Of a stretch of DNA of 21,864 nt, positions 7,646-13,769 are shown piece after piece. Source of the DNA: JBDSLU01 sp039916225 (GTDB lineage Bacteria > Acidobacteriota > Vicinamibacteria > Vicinamibacterales > Vicinamibacteraceae); assembly GCA_039916225.1 (NCBI GenBank), contig JBDSLU010000369.1, positions 1-21,864 of the forward strand, read 5' to 3'. Both the position numbers and the translations under genes were made by a program. The notes below the pieces were generated by a model. That model did no database searches, had not been told where the DNA came from, and saw only the letters and a program-made list of their open reading frames with translations. Within the stretch, counting starts at the first letter, position 1. Every line of letters starts with the position of its first letter.

Positions 7646-8335
7646 ATGGTGACGATCGTTCTTGCCACCGTCGTCTGGGCGTCGGAGGGGCACGCGCAGC
7701 GGTCCGTCGCGCCACCGCCTATCCTGACAGTAGCGCCCAGGGACGACGCCGCCAGCGAACCAGGTTTCGAGCAATTCCGGCACAACGTTGCCCAAGCGGT
7801 TCAGACCTGCACGCCGGAGTCCCTGCGGAGCGTGCTCGCGCCATCGGCGGCCGCTAACGACATTACCATGCCGCCAAGCGCGGCCTTCTGGCACTACTGG
7901 ACGGTGGAAGATGAAGGCGGCCTCCGCGCGCTGTGCCGTAATTTAGGGAGAGCCTTCGCACTCGGAGCCGTCCGCTACGGCGAGGGGGCGTTTTGCCTGC
8001 CTTACGTCGGCTGTGCCGGAGGCACGCCGAACTCATTGCCGTTTGGCGCGTACTTCGTCGGCGTGTCGGAGCGGGTGCGGTTACGCTCGAGGCCGTCAGC
8101 GGACGCAGACGTCATGGTCGAAGGTTCGTACCCAGTCCTTATCGATTGCGACACGCCCGAGTCGCCGTGCGGGAATGACACCGGCGACGCCGTTCAGGGT
8201 TGGCAGAGGGTGCGACTGAACGCAACCGTCGGTTATGTGTCGCGCGACGAACTCCGAGACCAGGAGGAGCCGTCCGTGATCGCTCGCCGTCTGCCGGTGG
8301 GCTGGCGCATCAGCCTCATCCAGTTTGCAGACTGA
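7646..8335 (+). CDS. Small secreted protein with bacterial SH3-like domain
   Basis: A 229-residue protein starting 7 bases after the stop of the LAS-peptidase gene, with GAGG five bases before the ATG, so the pair is probably translationally coupled. The N-terminus is a short hydrophobic export signal ending HAQ at about 18. It lacks a positive charge, and an overlapping upstream ATG at 7619 would add an arginine, so the start is uncertain. Residues about 35-130 are of unknown type. Residues about 140-205 (ERVRLRSRPS, then GWQRVRLNATVGYVSRDEL) match the SH3b pattern of strand-turn-strand ending in GYV. Such domains usually bind peptidoglycan or protein ligands. Several cysteines (CLPYVGC, CDTPESPC) could form disulfides outside the cell. 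With the peptidase gene next door, a joint wall-directed role is plausible but unproven. Confidence 0.75.
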   Translation: MVTIVLATVVWASEGHAQRSVAPPPILTVAPRDDAASEPGFEQFRHNVAQAVQTCTPESLRSVLAPSAAANDITMPPSAAFWHYWTVEDEGGLRALCRNLGRAFALGAVRYGEGAFCLPYVGCAGGTPNSLPFGAYFVGVSERVRLRSRPSADADVMVEGSYPVLIDCDTPESPCGNDTGDAVQGWQRVRLNATVGYVSRDELRDQEEPSVIARRLPVGWRISLIQFAD

Positions 8336-8356
8336 GCCGTGGACGATCGATGGATC

Positions 8357-8377
8357 CGCCAGCCCTCGGCTCTGGCG
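8357..8377. terminator. Possible shared hairpin between convergent genes
   Basis: CGCCAG at 8357-8362 pairs with CTGGCG at 8372-8377 across a 9-base loop, in the 49-base gap between two convergent genes. There is no T-run on either strand, so this is a weak candidate for a bidirectional stop. Confidence 0.3.
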
Positions 8378-8384
8378 CGATTGG

Positions 8385-9872
8385 TCAACGCAGGCCGATT
8401 GCCAGCGCGACGGAGCGGGCGCCAGGCACGGGAGCTCCGGCGCCCGGCTCCGGTCCTCGTGTGGTCACCGTCACGCGGCCACCTACCGAAACCAACGTGA
8501 GCGCGGTCGCGCTTGCCGGTGGGACCGATGCCGGATAGTAGTAGTAAGCGAAGGCGTATGACTTGATCACATACGGGCCTTCCAGGAACCAGAATGGCAG
8601 GTTCTCGATGTGGATCGGATCGACCTGACCGACGAAGGGCCGGAACGCCTCGACGCTCGCGCGCGACAGGCGAAAGGCTTCGGCCCAAACCGTGCCCTGG
8701 CTATTCACGCTCCCCAGCGCCGTCACCAGAACGACCGCCAGCGCTCCGGTCGCGGACCATCCGATCCATCTGCGCGGTTGCGCCATCAACTCCTGCAGCC
8801 CGAGCGCACACAGCAGGACGAACGGAACCCCAGGGAGATATAGGACGCGGCCTCCGCCAGAAGAGCCAGATTGCAGGCCGAGCCACAGGACCGGCAGCAC
8901 GCACAGGATGAGTGCCGTGACTAGCGCCAGCCCTGCACGTCGTCGCAACAATGCTCCCATAAGGGCTAGCAAGAGCACGCACGCCGACGACGCCATACCA
9001 GTACGTGCCATCACGCCGACCGCATGCATGCCGGCGTCGTGGGGTGCGGGCCAAACCAGCGCAGCTCGGGCGAAGCTGGCGGCGTTGCCAAACACGTCGG
9101 CACTCGCCATCAACGTGAACCAATCGCCGTAGGCCCCTCCCGTCAGCGACGACACGACAACAGAGCGTATGACCAGATAGGCGACGGTCGCCACGAGCAT
9201 CAGCCCGAGCACGATGCCGGCTCGCTTCCGAGACAGCGACGCCTCGGCGGAACCGCCCCACGCCGCCAACGCGAACAAGCCAGCCAAGGCGACCGTGCTT
9301 TCCTTCGTGAATAGCGCCAGTAGCGTCCCGACGATGCAGGTGGCCAGAAGAGCGACTCTAATCCTGCGCGACCGCCCTGAGACACAGAAGGCCACGCCCG
9401 TCAGGACCGCGACCAAGGCACCGCAGGTGGCCAGGAGATCGAACCCGCCGCTGATCCAGAAGACGGCCTCGGCACTCCAAGGACCGACGAAGAAGAGCGT
9501 GGCGGCCGTCCACGCCGCCGCACCCTTGCCGAAGAACCGAGCCGCGAGGACGCCGACCAAGCCCGCGTTGACTGCGTGAACGGCGACCGCGAGCGCCGCA
9601 TATCCCTGCGGGCTGTGCCATCCGAAGAAGAAATGCGCAGCTCGCATCCACAGGAACAGGCCTGGACGGTAGAAAAACATCAGGGGCTCGCCCACGATGT
9701 CCCGAAGGGGCCAGCGCGACGCTTGTCCGATGATGGGGAAATCGTCGAACACGAAGAAGTACGTGGCGGCGTGCCTAGCCAGGACGAGCGCTCCAGCTGC
9801 CAGGGCCGTCAAGCATAGGGCGCGCACGACCTGCGCAACGTCACGTCGGCTCTGAAGGGAGGGCCCAGTCAT
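8385..9872 (-). CDS. Polytopic membrane protein, GT-C glycosyltransferase-like
   Basis: A 495-residue protein with roughly ten hydrophobic segments. After the first membrane segment comes the acidic pair D43-D44 in YFFVFDDFPI. This position, at the start of the first periplasmic loop, is where GT-C enzymes (PMT/ArnT-type) carry the Asp/Glu that binds metal or activates the acceptor. Such enzymes move sugars from polyprenyl-phosphate donors on the periplasmic side. No family-specific motif beyond this is visible, so substrate and even transferase activity are inferred. No good Shine-Dalgarno precedes ATG 9872. It is the last gene before the nrdJ 3' end and converges on the SH3-like gene. Third-position GC (21/30 in the first codons) groups it with the island genes rather than with nrdJ. 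Confidence 0.7.
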   Translation of the reverse strand: MTGPSLQSRRDVAQVVRALCLTALAAGALVLARHAATYFFVFDDFPIIGQASRWPLRDIVGEPLMFFYRPGLFLWMRAAHFFFGWHSPQGYAALAVAVHAVNAGLVGVLAARFFGKGAAAWTAATLFFVGPWSAEAVFWISGGFDLLATCGALVAVLTGVAFCVSGRSRRIRVALLATCIVGTLLALFTKESTVALAGLFALAAWGGSAEASLSRKRAGIVLGLMLVATVAYLVIRSVVVSSLTGGAYGDWFTLMASADVFGNAASFARAALVWPAPHDAGMHAVGVMARTGMASSACVLLLALMGALLRRRAGLALVTALILCVLPVLWLGLQSGSSGGGRVLYLPGVPFVLLCALGLQELMAQPRRWIGWSATGALAVVLVTALGSVNSQGTVWAEAFRLSRASVEAFRPFVGQVDPIHIENLPFWFLEGPYVIKSYAFAYYYYPASVPPASATALTLVSVGGRVTVTTRGPEPGAGAPVPGARSVALAIGLR

Positions 9873-9912
9873 TCAGGCGGTGCTACGAGGCTTAACGGCC
9901 AGAACACGCCAA

Positions 9913-9930
9913 GGGCCGGTTCCCTGGCCC
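9913..9930 (-). terminator. Weak hairpin downstream of intact nrdJ
   Basis: GGGCC at 9913-9917 pairs with GGCCC at 9926-9930, beginning 27 bases after the nrdJ stop. No T-run follows on the minus strand. It is much weaker than the hairpin at 730-756 that follows the detached nrdJ tail. Confidence 0.3.
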
Positions 9931-9956
9931 CTGGACGTGATCATAAGAACAGGCGC

Positions 9957-12827
9957 TCAGGCGCAGCCGCTCGTCGTGCCGCAGTTGGCGCACTTGTAGC
10001 ACGCGCCGCTGCGCACCATGATCGAGCCGCAGGTCGAGCACGGCGGGGCGTCTTCCTGGTTCTGCATCGCCGCGAACGCCGCCCGCGTCGGGGTCTTGGC
10101 GGCCGGCACGGCCGCCCCGGCCTGAAGCGGCCCCCCTCCCTGAAGGGGCAACGTGGCCTGAGTCACCGCTTCGTTGGCCAACGCCGCGACCGGCTCGGGC
10201 ACGTTCAGGCCGGCGTCGTACTTGGCCTGGGCCGAGAGGAACTTCGCCGCCATCCAGCGGAAGACGTAGTCGACGATCGACTTGGCGAAGCGGATCTCGG
10301 GGTTCTTGGTCATGCCCGAGGGCTCGAAGCGCGCGTGGCTGAACTTGTCCACGAGCACCTGGAGCGGCACCCCGTACTGCAGCGCGTAGGAAATCGCCTG
10401 GGCGAAGGCGTCGGCAAAGCCCGAGATCGTCGAGCCCTCCTTGGCCATCACCAGGAAGATTTCGCCCGGCGAGCCGTCCTCGTAGAGACCGGCGGTGATG
10501 TAGCCCTCGTGTCCGCCGATGTCGAACTTGTGCGTGAACGAGGCCCGCTCATCCGGCAGGCGGCGCCGAATCGGCTGCCGCGCCACCGCGACTTCGGCCG
10601 CGGCCTGAGCCGCCGCCCCGTTGTCCTTCGAGGTGTTGAGCGGCTGCGTGCGCTTGCTGCCGTCCCGGTAGATCGACACGGCCTTGGCGCCCATGCGCCA
10701 CGACTCGACGTAGGCCTCCTGAATGTCCTCGACGGTCGCGTCCTTGGGCACGTTGACGGTCTTGCTGATCGCGCCCGAGAGGAACGGCTGCACGGCGCCC
10801 ATCATCCTGATGTGGCCCATGTACTGGATCGAGCGCTGGCCCTGGAACGGCTTGAAGGCGCAGTCGAACACCGGCAGGTGCGCGTCCTTGACGTGCGGCG
10901 CGCCTTCGATCGTCTCGTGCTGGTCGATGTACTCGATGATCTCGGTGATCTCGGTCGGCGAGTAGCCGAGCCGCTGCAGCGCCGACGGGACCGTCTGGTT
11001 GACGATCTTCATCATCCCGCCGCCGACCAGCTTCTTGTACTTGACGAGCGCGATGTCCGGTTCGACGCCGGTCGTATCGCAGTCCATCATGAAACCGATG
11101 GTGCCGGTCGGGGCCAGCACGGTGGCCTGCGCGTTGCGGTAGCCGAACTGCTCGCCGAGTTCGACGCACTCGTCCCACACCATCCTGGCCGCCTCGAACA
11201 TCTCCTTGGGCACCGACGTGCGGTCGATGTCCTTGAGCGCGGCGCGGTGCTTGCGCATGACCCGCAGCATCGGCTCGCGGTTCATCTCGAAGCCGGCGAA
11301 CGGACCGCCGTGATCGCGGGCCACCCGCGCCGACTGGGCGTAGCCTTCGCCGTGCATGATCGCGGTGATCGTGGCGGCGTAGTCGCGGCCGGCGTCGCTG
11401 TCGTAGGGCAGACCGCGCGACATCAGCAGGGCGCCGAGGTTGGCGTAGCCGAGGCCGAGCGGCCGGTAGGCGTGGCTGTTGCGCTCGATGGCGCGGGTCG
11501 GATAGCTGGAGTTGTCGACCAGGATCTCCTGCGCCGTGATCACGGTGCGGCAGGCGGCGCCGAACTTGACCGGCTCGAACTCGCCCTGATCGTCGACGAA
11601 CTTCATCAGGTTGATCGAGGCCAGGTTGCACGCCGAGTCATCGAGGAACATGTACTCGGAGCACGGGTTGGACGCGTTGATCCGAGCCGTGTTCGGGCAG
11701 GTGTGCCAGTCGTTCGTGGTCGTGTCGAACTGCATGCCGGGGTCGCCGCAGACGTGCGTCGCCTCGGCGATCGAGTGCATCAGGTCGCGCGCCTTGTAGG
11801 TGTCCATCACCTCGCCCGAGGTGATCGACCGGGTCTGCCACGGCTTGTCGTCGAGCACCGCACGCATGAACTCGTCGGTCACGCGGACGCTGTTGTTCGA
11901 GTTCTGGAAGAAGACCGAGGCATACGCCGGGCCGGTGAACGAGCCGTCGTAGCCGGCGTCGATCAGCGCCCACGCCTTCTTCTCTTCCTCGACCTTGCAG
12001 TTGATGAAATCGACGATGTCCGGGTGCTCGGCGTTGAGGATGACCATCTTGGCGGCGCGGCGCGTCTTGCCGCCCGACTTGATGACGCCGGCGAACGCGT
12101 CGAAGCCCTTCATGAAGGAGACCGGGCCCGAGGCGGTGCCGCCGCCGGCGAGGAGCTCCTTCGACGAGCGGATCGCCGACAGGTTCGACCCGGTGCCGGA
12201 GCCGTACTTGAAGAGCATGCCCTCGGTCTTGGCCAGGCCGAGGATCGAGTCCATCGTGTCCTGGACGGCGTTGATGAAGCAGGCCGAGCACTGCGGGTGC
12301 GGCTCGATGCCGACGTTGAACCAGACCGGGCTGTTGAACGCCGCCTTCTGGTAGACGAGCAGGTGCTTGAGGTCGTCCGAGAAGGCGAGGAGGTCGTCCT
12401 CGCTGGCGAAGTAGCGCTGCTTGCGGGCCCAGCCGGTGATCGTGTCGACGACCCGGCCGATCAGCTGCTTGACGCTGCGCTCGCGGCCGGGAGTGCCCAG
12501 GGTGCCGCGGAAGTACTTCGACACGACGATGTTGGTGGCCTGCTGCGACCAGAACTTCGGGACTTCGACGTCGCGCTGTTCGAAGACGAGCTCGCCCTTC
12601 TCGTTGCCGATGAGGGCCGACCGGGTATCCCACTCGATGTCGTCGAACGGGTCGACGCCCTCCCGGGCGAAGGCGCGTGCGTATTCGAGGCCTGTCGCGG
12701 TGGTCGGGCGCCGCTCGACAGCCTCGTTGGCCGTCTCGATCGACGCCGCCGGGTTGCTCACGAGCCCCCGCGCCGCGCCCGCTGCCTGCCCCGTTCCACG
12801 ATCCGTGGCCGTCGTGCCCCTCTGCAT
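9957..12827 (-). CDS. nrdJ: Vitamin B12-dependent class II ribonucleoside-diphosphate reductase
   Basis: A 956-residue adenosylcobalamin-dependent reductase that makes deoxyribonucleotides in the cytoplasm without oxygen. Visible: the active-site motif NPCSE at 387-391 (thiyl-radical C389, with N387 and E391); the reducible pair C183 (QCSACF) and C400 (SACNLASINL); glycine-rich substrate loop GSGTGSNLS at 209-217; a TSCPD-type domain at about 762-835; and a cysteine-rich tail with C930, C933, C943, C946, C949 and C955 that should shuttle electrons to the active site. ATG 12827 has AGGGGG 8 bases upstream. Length is normal for the family. It lies downstream of, but well separated from, the lipoprotein gene and has its own control region. 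The last 126 bases are duplicated at 804-929, so the present C-terminus may have been supplied by the inserted island. Confidence 0.97.
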   Translation of the reverse strand: MQRGTTATDRGTGQAAGAARGLVSNPAASIETANEAVERRPTTATGLEYARAFAREGVDPFDDIEWDTRSALIGNEKGELVFEQRDVEVPKFWSQQATNIVVSKYFRGTLGTPGRERSVKQLIGRVVDTITGWARKQRYFASEDDLLAFSDDLKHLLVYQKAAFNSPVWFNVGIEPHPQCSACFINAVQDTMDSILGLAKTEGMLFKYGSGTGSNLSAIRSSKELLAGGGTASGPVSFMKGFDAFAGVIKSGGKTRRAAKMVILNAEHPDIVDFINCKVEEEKKAWALIDAGYDGSFTGPAYASVFFQNSNNSVRVTDEFMRAVLDDKPWQTRSITSGEVMDTYKARDLMHSIAEATHVCGDPGMQFDTTTNDWHTCPNTARINASNPCSEYMFLDDSACNLASINLMKFVDDQGEFEPVKFGAACRTVITAQEILVDNSSYPTRAIERNSHAYRPLGLGYANLGALLMSRGLPYDSDAGRDYAATITAIMHGEGYAQSARVARDHGGPFAGFEMNREPMLRVMRKHRAALKDIDRTSVPKEMFEAARMVWDECVELGEQFGYRNAQATVLAPTGTIGFMMDCDTTGVEPDIALVKYKKLVGGGMMKIVNQTVPSALQRLGYSPTEITEIIEYIDQHETIEGAPHVKDAHLPVFDCAFKPFQGQRSIQYMGHIRMMGAVQPFLSGAISKTVNVPKDATVEDIQEAYVESWRMGAKAVSIYRDGSKRTQPLNTSKDNGAAAQAAAEVAVARQPIRRRLPDERASFTHKFDIGGHEGYITAGLYEDGSPGEIFLVMAKEGSTISGFADAFAQAISYALQYGVPLQVLVDKFSHARFEPSGMTKNPEIRFAKSIVDYVFRWMAAKFLSAQAKYDAGLNVPEPVAALANEAVTQATLPLQGGGPLQAGAAVPAAKTPTRAAFAAMQNQEDAPPCSTCGSIMVRSGACYKCANCGTTSGCA
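9961..10086 (-). repeat. Right direct repeat, 3' end of intact nrdJ (att-like)
   Basis: Partner of 804-929, with 125 of 126 bases identical and the same orientation. It encodes the last 42 residues of NrdJ, including all six tail cysteines, so the junction leaves a full-length reading frame. Confidence 0.9.
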
Positions 12828-12894
12828 ACTGCTGCCCCCTCGTCCTGACGTCGGATCCGCTGCCCTGGCGGCCCGTCGCCCCCGCCGATCACCG

Positions 12895-12916
12895 AAAAAA
12901 TCACGTGCTTACGTGA
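12895..12916 (-). terminator. Hairpin with T6 run inside the nrdJ leader (possible attenuator)
   Basis: TCACGT (12901-12906) and ACGTGA (12911-12916) form a perfect 6-bp stem with a 4-base loop. On the minus strand it is followed directly by six Ts. It lies after the predicted nrdJ promoter and before the start codon, so if it works it would attenuate nrdJ. It could instead be the end of the upstream lipoprotein operon, or a palindromic protein site. Confidence 0.4.
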
Positions 12917-13012
12917 GGCTCAACACGCTCGAGGGCCGCCTGAGTCGGCGGGTTCGAGGCGCGTGACGCTGGGTAGTCCAGAGCATCACCAATGCACGAA
13001 TACGCGGGCGGA

Positions 13013-13041
13013 ATGATGCGCCTGTGACAAGCGTATGTCAA
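13013..13041 (-). promoter_or_regulatory. Sigma-70-type promoter for nrdJ
   Basis: The minus strand reads TTGACA (13041-13036), a 17-base spacer, then CATCAT (13018-13013): a full-match -35 and a 4/6 -10 at ideal spacing. Transcription would begin near 13005. The palindromic site at 13025-13040 overlaps the -35 and spacer. Confidence 0.5.
13025..13040. promoter_or_regulatory. Palindromic site over the nrdJ -35, possible degenerate NrdR box
   Basis: TGACA and TGTCA flank six bases, a perfect 5+5 inverted repeat. It keeps the outer ACwA...TwGT positions of an NrdR box but not the AT-rich centre. Its centre lies 25 bases from the better box, not the usual three helical turns, so this assignment is weak. 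Confidence 0.3.
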
Positions 13042-13049
13042 CGCCAAAC

Positions 13050-13065
13050 TCACTACATCTTGTGC
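13050..13065. promoter_or_regulatory. NrdR-like box upstream of nrdJ promoter
   Basis: TCACTACATCTTGTGC matches the remembered 16-base NrdR consensus ACACTATATATTGTGT at 12 positions, including the outer CA, CTA and TTGTG. NrdR represses ribonucleotide reductase genes across bacteria. The site lies just upstream of the predicted -35 of nrdJ. Confidence 0.45.
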
Positions 13066-13113
13066 CTGGCTTCTAGGGCGAACGCAAGATGAGGCGTTTT
13101 GGCGCCTGGCAGC

Positions 13114-13731
13114 TCAGCGTTTGACGAGGGAGGTCGAGAGGGCTTCGGCCTTGTCCGCCATCGACTGCGCGAAGACGAGCTGGCGCCTCTCGAGGGCCTC
13201 GCCAGCCTGGGTGATGAAGCGCCGGGCCGTGTCGGCGTCCTTCCGGCCGTTGGCGCTCAGTCCGCGGTAGTTGACCCGGGCCAGGTTCTGCTCGGCCCGG
13301 CGCAGGACGTCCTGCACTTTCTTGGCGGCCTCGGCGTCGTTGGCCGTTTCCCGGGTCCGCAGGAGGGGCGCGGGTGTCACCGGAATCGGTACCGGCTCGG
13401 CCCCCTCGGCGCGGGCCCGTTGCGGGTCCTCGACGGGCGTCTCCGCTGCCGCGTCGGGCGGCCGGTTGGCGAGCCGCGCCGGTCGGGCGGCGGGCCGCTG
13501 GGCCGGCGTGGGCGGAGCCTCGGCCACGGGTTGCGGTTTGTCTTCGGGGACGGCCACCGGTCCGACGATCCGCGGTGGCACGCTCGGCACGGCGAGTGGC
13601 ACGGGCGGAGGGGCGGCGGCGATGACCTTACGGGCGCAGCCGCTGGCCAGCAGCGACAACCCGACCAGCGCGACAGCAGCCGGCCAGCCCGTCCGCGACG
13701 GGGTCATCCGTGAAGGCAGAGAAGGTCTCAT
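13114..13731 (-). CDS. Proline/alanine-rich lipoprotein of unknown function
   Basis: A 205-residue protein with a lipoprotein signal peptide: hydrophobic stretch 18-29 and lipobox LASGC with C32 as the lipidated residue. Residues about 38-125 are a low-complexity Pro/Ala linker of the kind that spans periplasm or wall. Residues about 125-205 are charged and helical (EAAKKVQDVLRRAEQNLARV, then FITQAGEALERRQLVFAQS), perhaps a short coiled coil or helical hairpin. The helical part resembles small TPR-less helical lipoproteins found next to other envelope genes, but I cannot name the family. The start could also be ATG 13707, which gives a more typical 24-residue signal; neither start has a strong Shine-Dalgarno. 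It follows the histidine kinase gene by 38 bases on the same strand, so it is probably the last gene of that operon. Confidence 0.7.
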   Translation of the reverse strand: MRPSLPSRMTPSRTGWPAAVALVGLSLLASGCARKVIAAAPPPVPLAVPSVPPRIVGPVAVPEDKPQPVAEAPPTPAQRPAARPARLANRPPDAAAETPVEDPQRARAEGAEPVPIPVTPAPLLRTRETANDAEAAKKVQDVLRRAEQNLARVNYRGLSANGRKDADTARRFITQAGEALERRQLVFAQSMADKAEALSTSLVKR

Positions 13732-13769
13732 CAGCGGCGGCGAGGGCGGCGCGGCATGTCCTTCGGACG

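Larger units (their letters stand above)
804..10086. mobile_element. Putative genomic island in the nrdJ 3' end, bounded by 126-bp direct repeats
   Basis: The two repeat copies are exactly 9157 bases apart, so excision by recombination between them would release a 9157-bp circle and restore nrdJ followed by TAG, the strong terminator and the amidase. Genes inside differ in codon use. GC at third positions in hand-counted samples of about 30 codons: ricin-lectin gene 18/30, large repeat protein 21/30, membrane protein near the right end 21/30. Outside: nrdJ 26/30 twice, CPBP protease 25/28, amidase 25/28. Cargo is two large secreted proteins, a small SH3-like secreted protein and a polytopic membrane protein. 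No integrase, transposase, relaxase or recombination directionality factor is recognisable inside. The element may therefore be moved in trans, may have lost its integrase, or may have entered by homologous recombination at the shared nrdJ tail. Confidence 0.65.
12828..13113 (-). promoter_or_regulatory. nrdJ control region and leader
   Basis: This 286-base gap holds, in the direction of nrdJ transcription, a weak hairpin just past the lipoprotein stop (13092-13107), an NrdR-like box, a good -35/-10 pair, and a leader of about 180 bases containing a hairpin with a T-run. I looked for the conserved B12 box and core of a cobalamin riboswitch in the leader and did not see them. Confidence 0.55.

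Noticed and set aside
10335..12848. Plus-strand open frame of 837 codons
   Set aside because: It lies entirely antisense to nrdJ. Its length follows from the strong third-position GC bias of nrdJ, and its Arg/Val/Leu/Asp-rich translation has no domain.
12828..13005. Cobalamin riboswitch in the nrdJ leader
   Set aside because: Expected for a B12-dependent enzyme family, but no B12 box or conserved core was found by eye.
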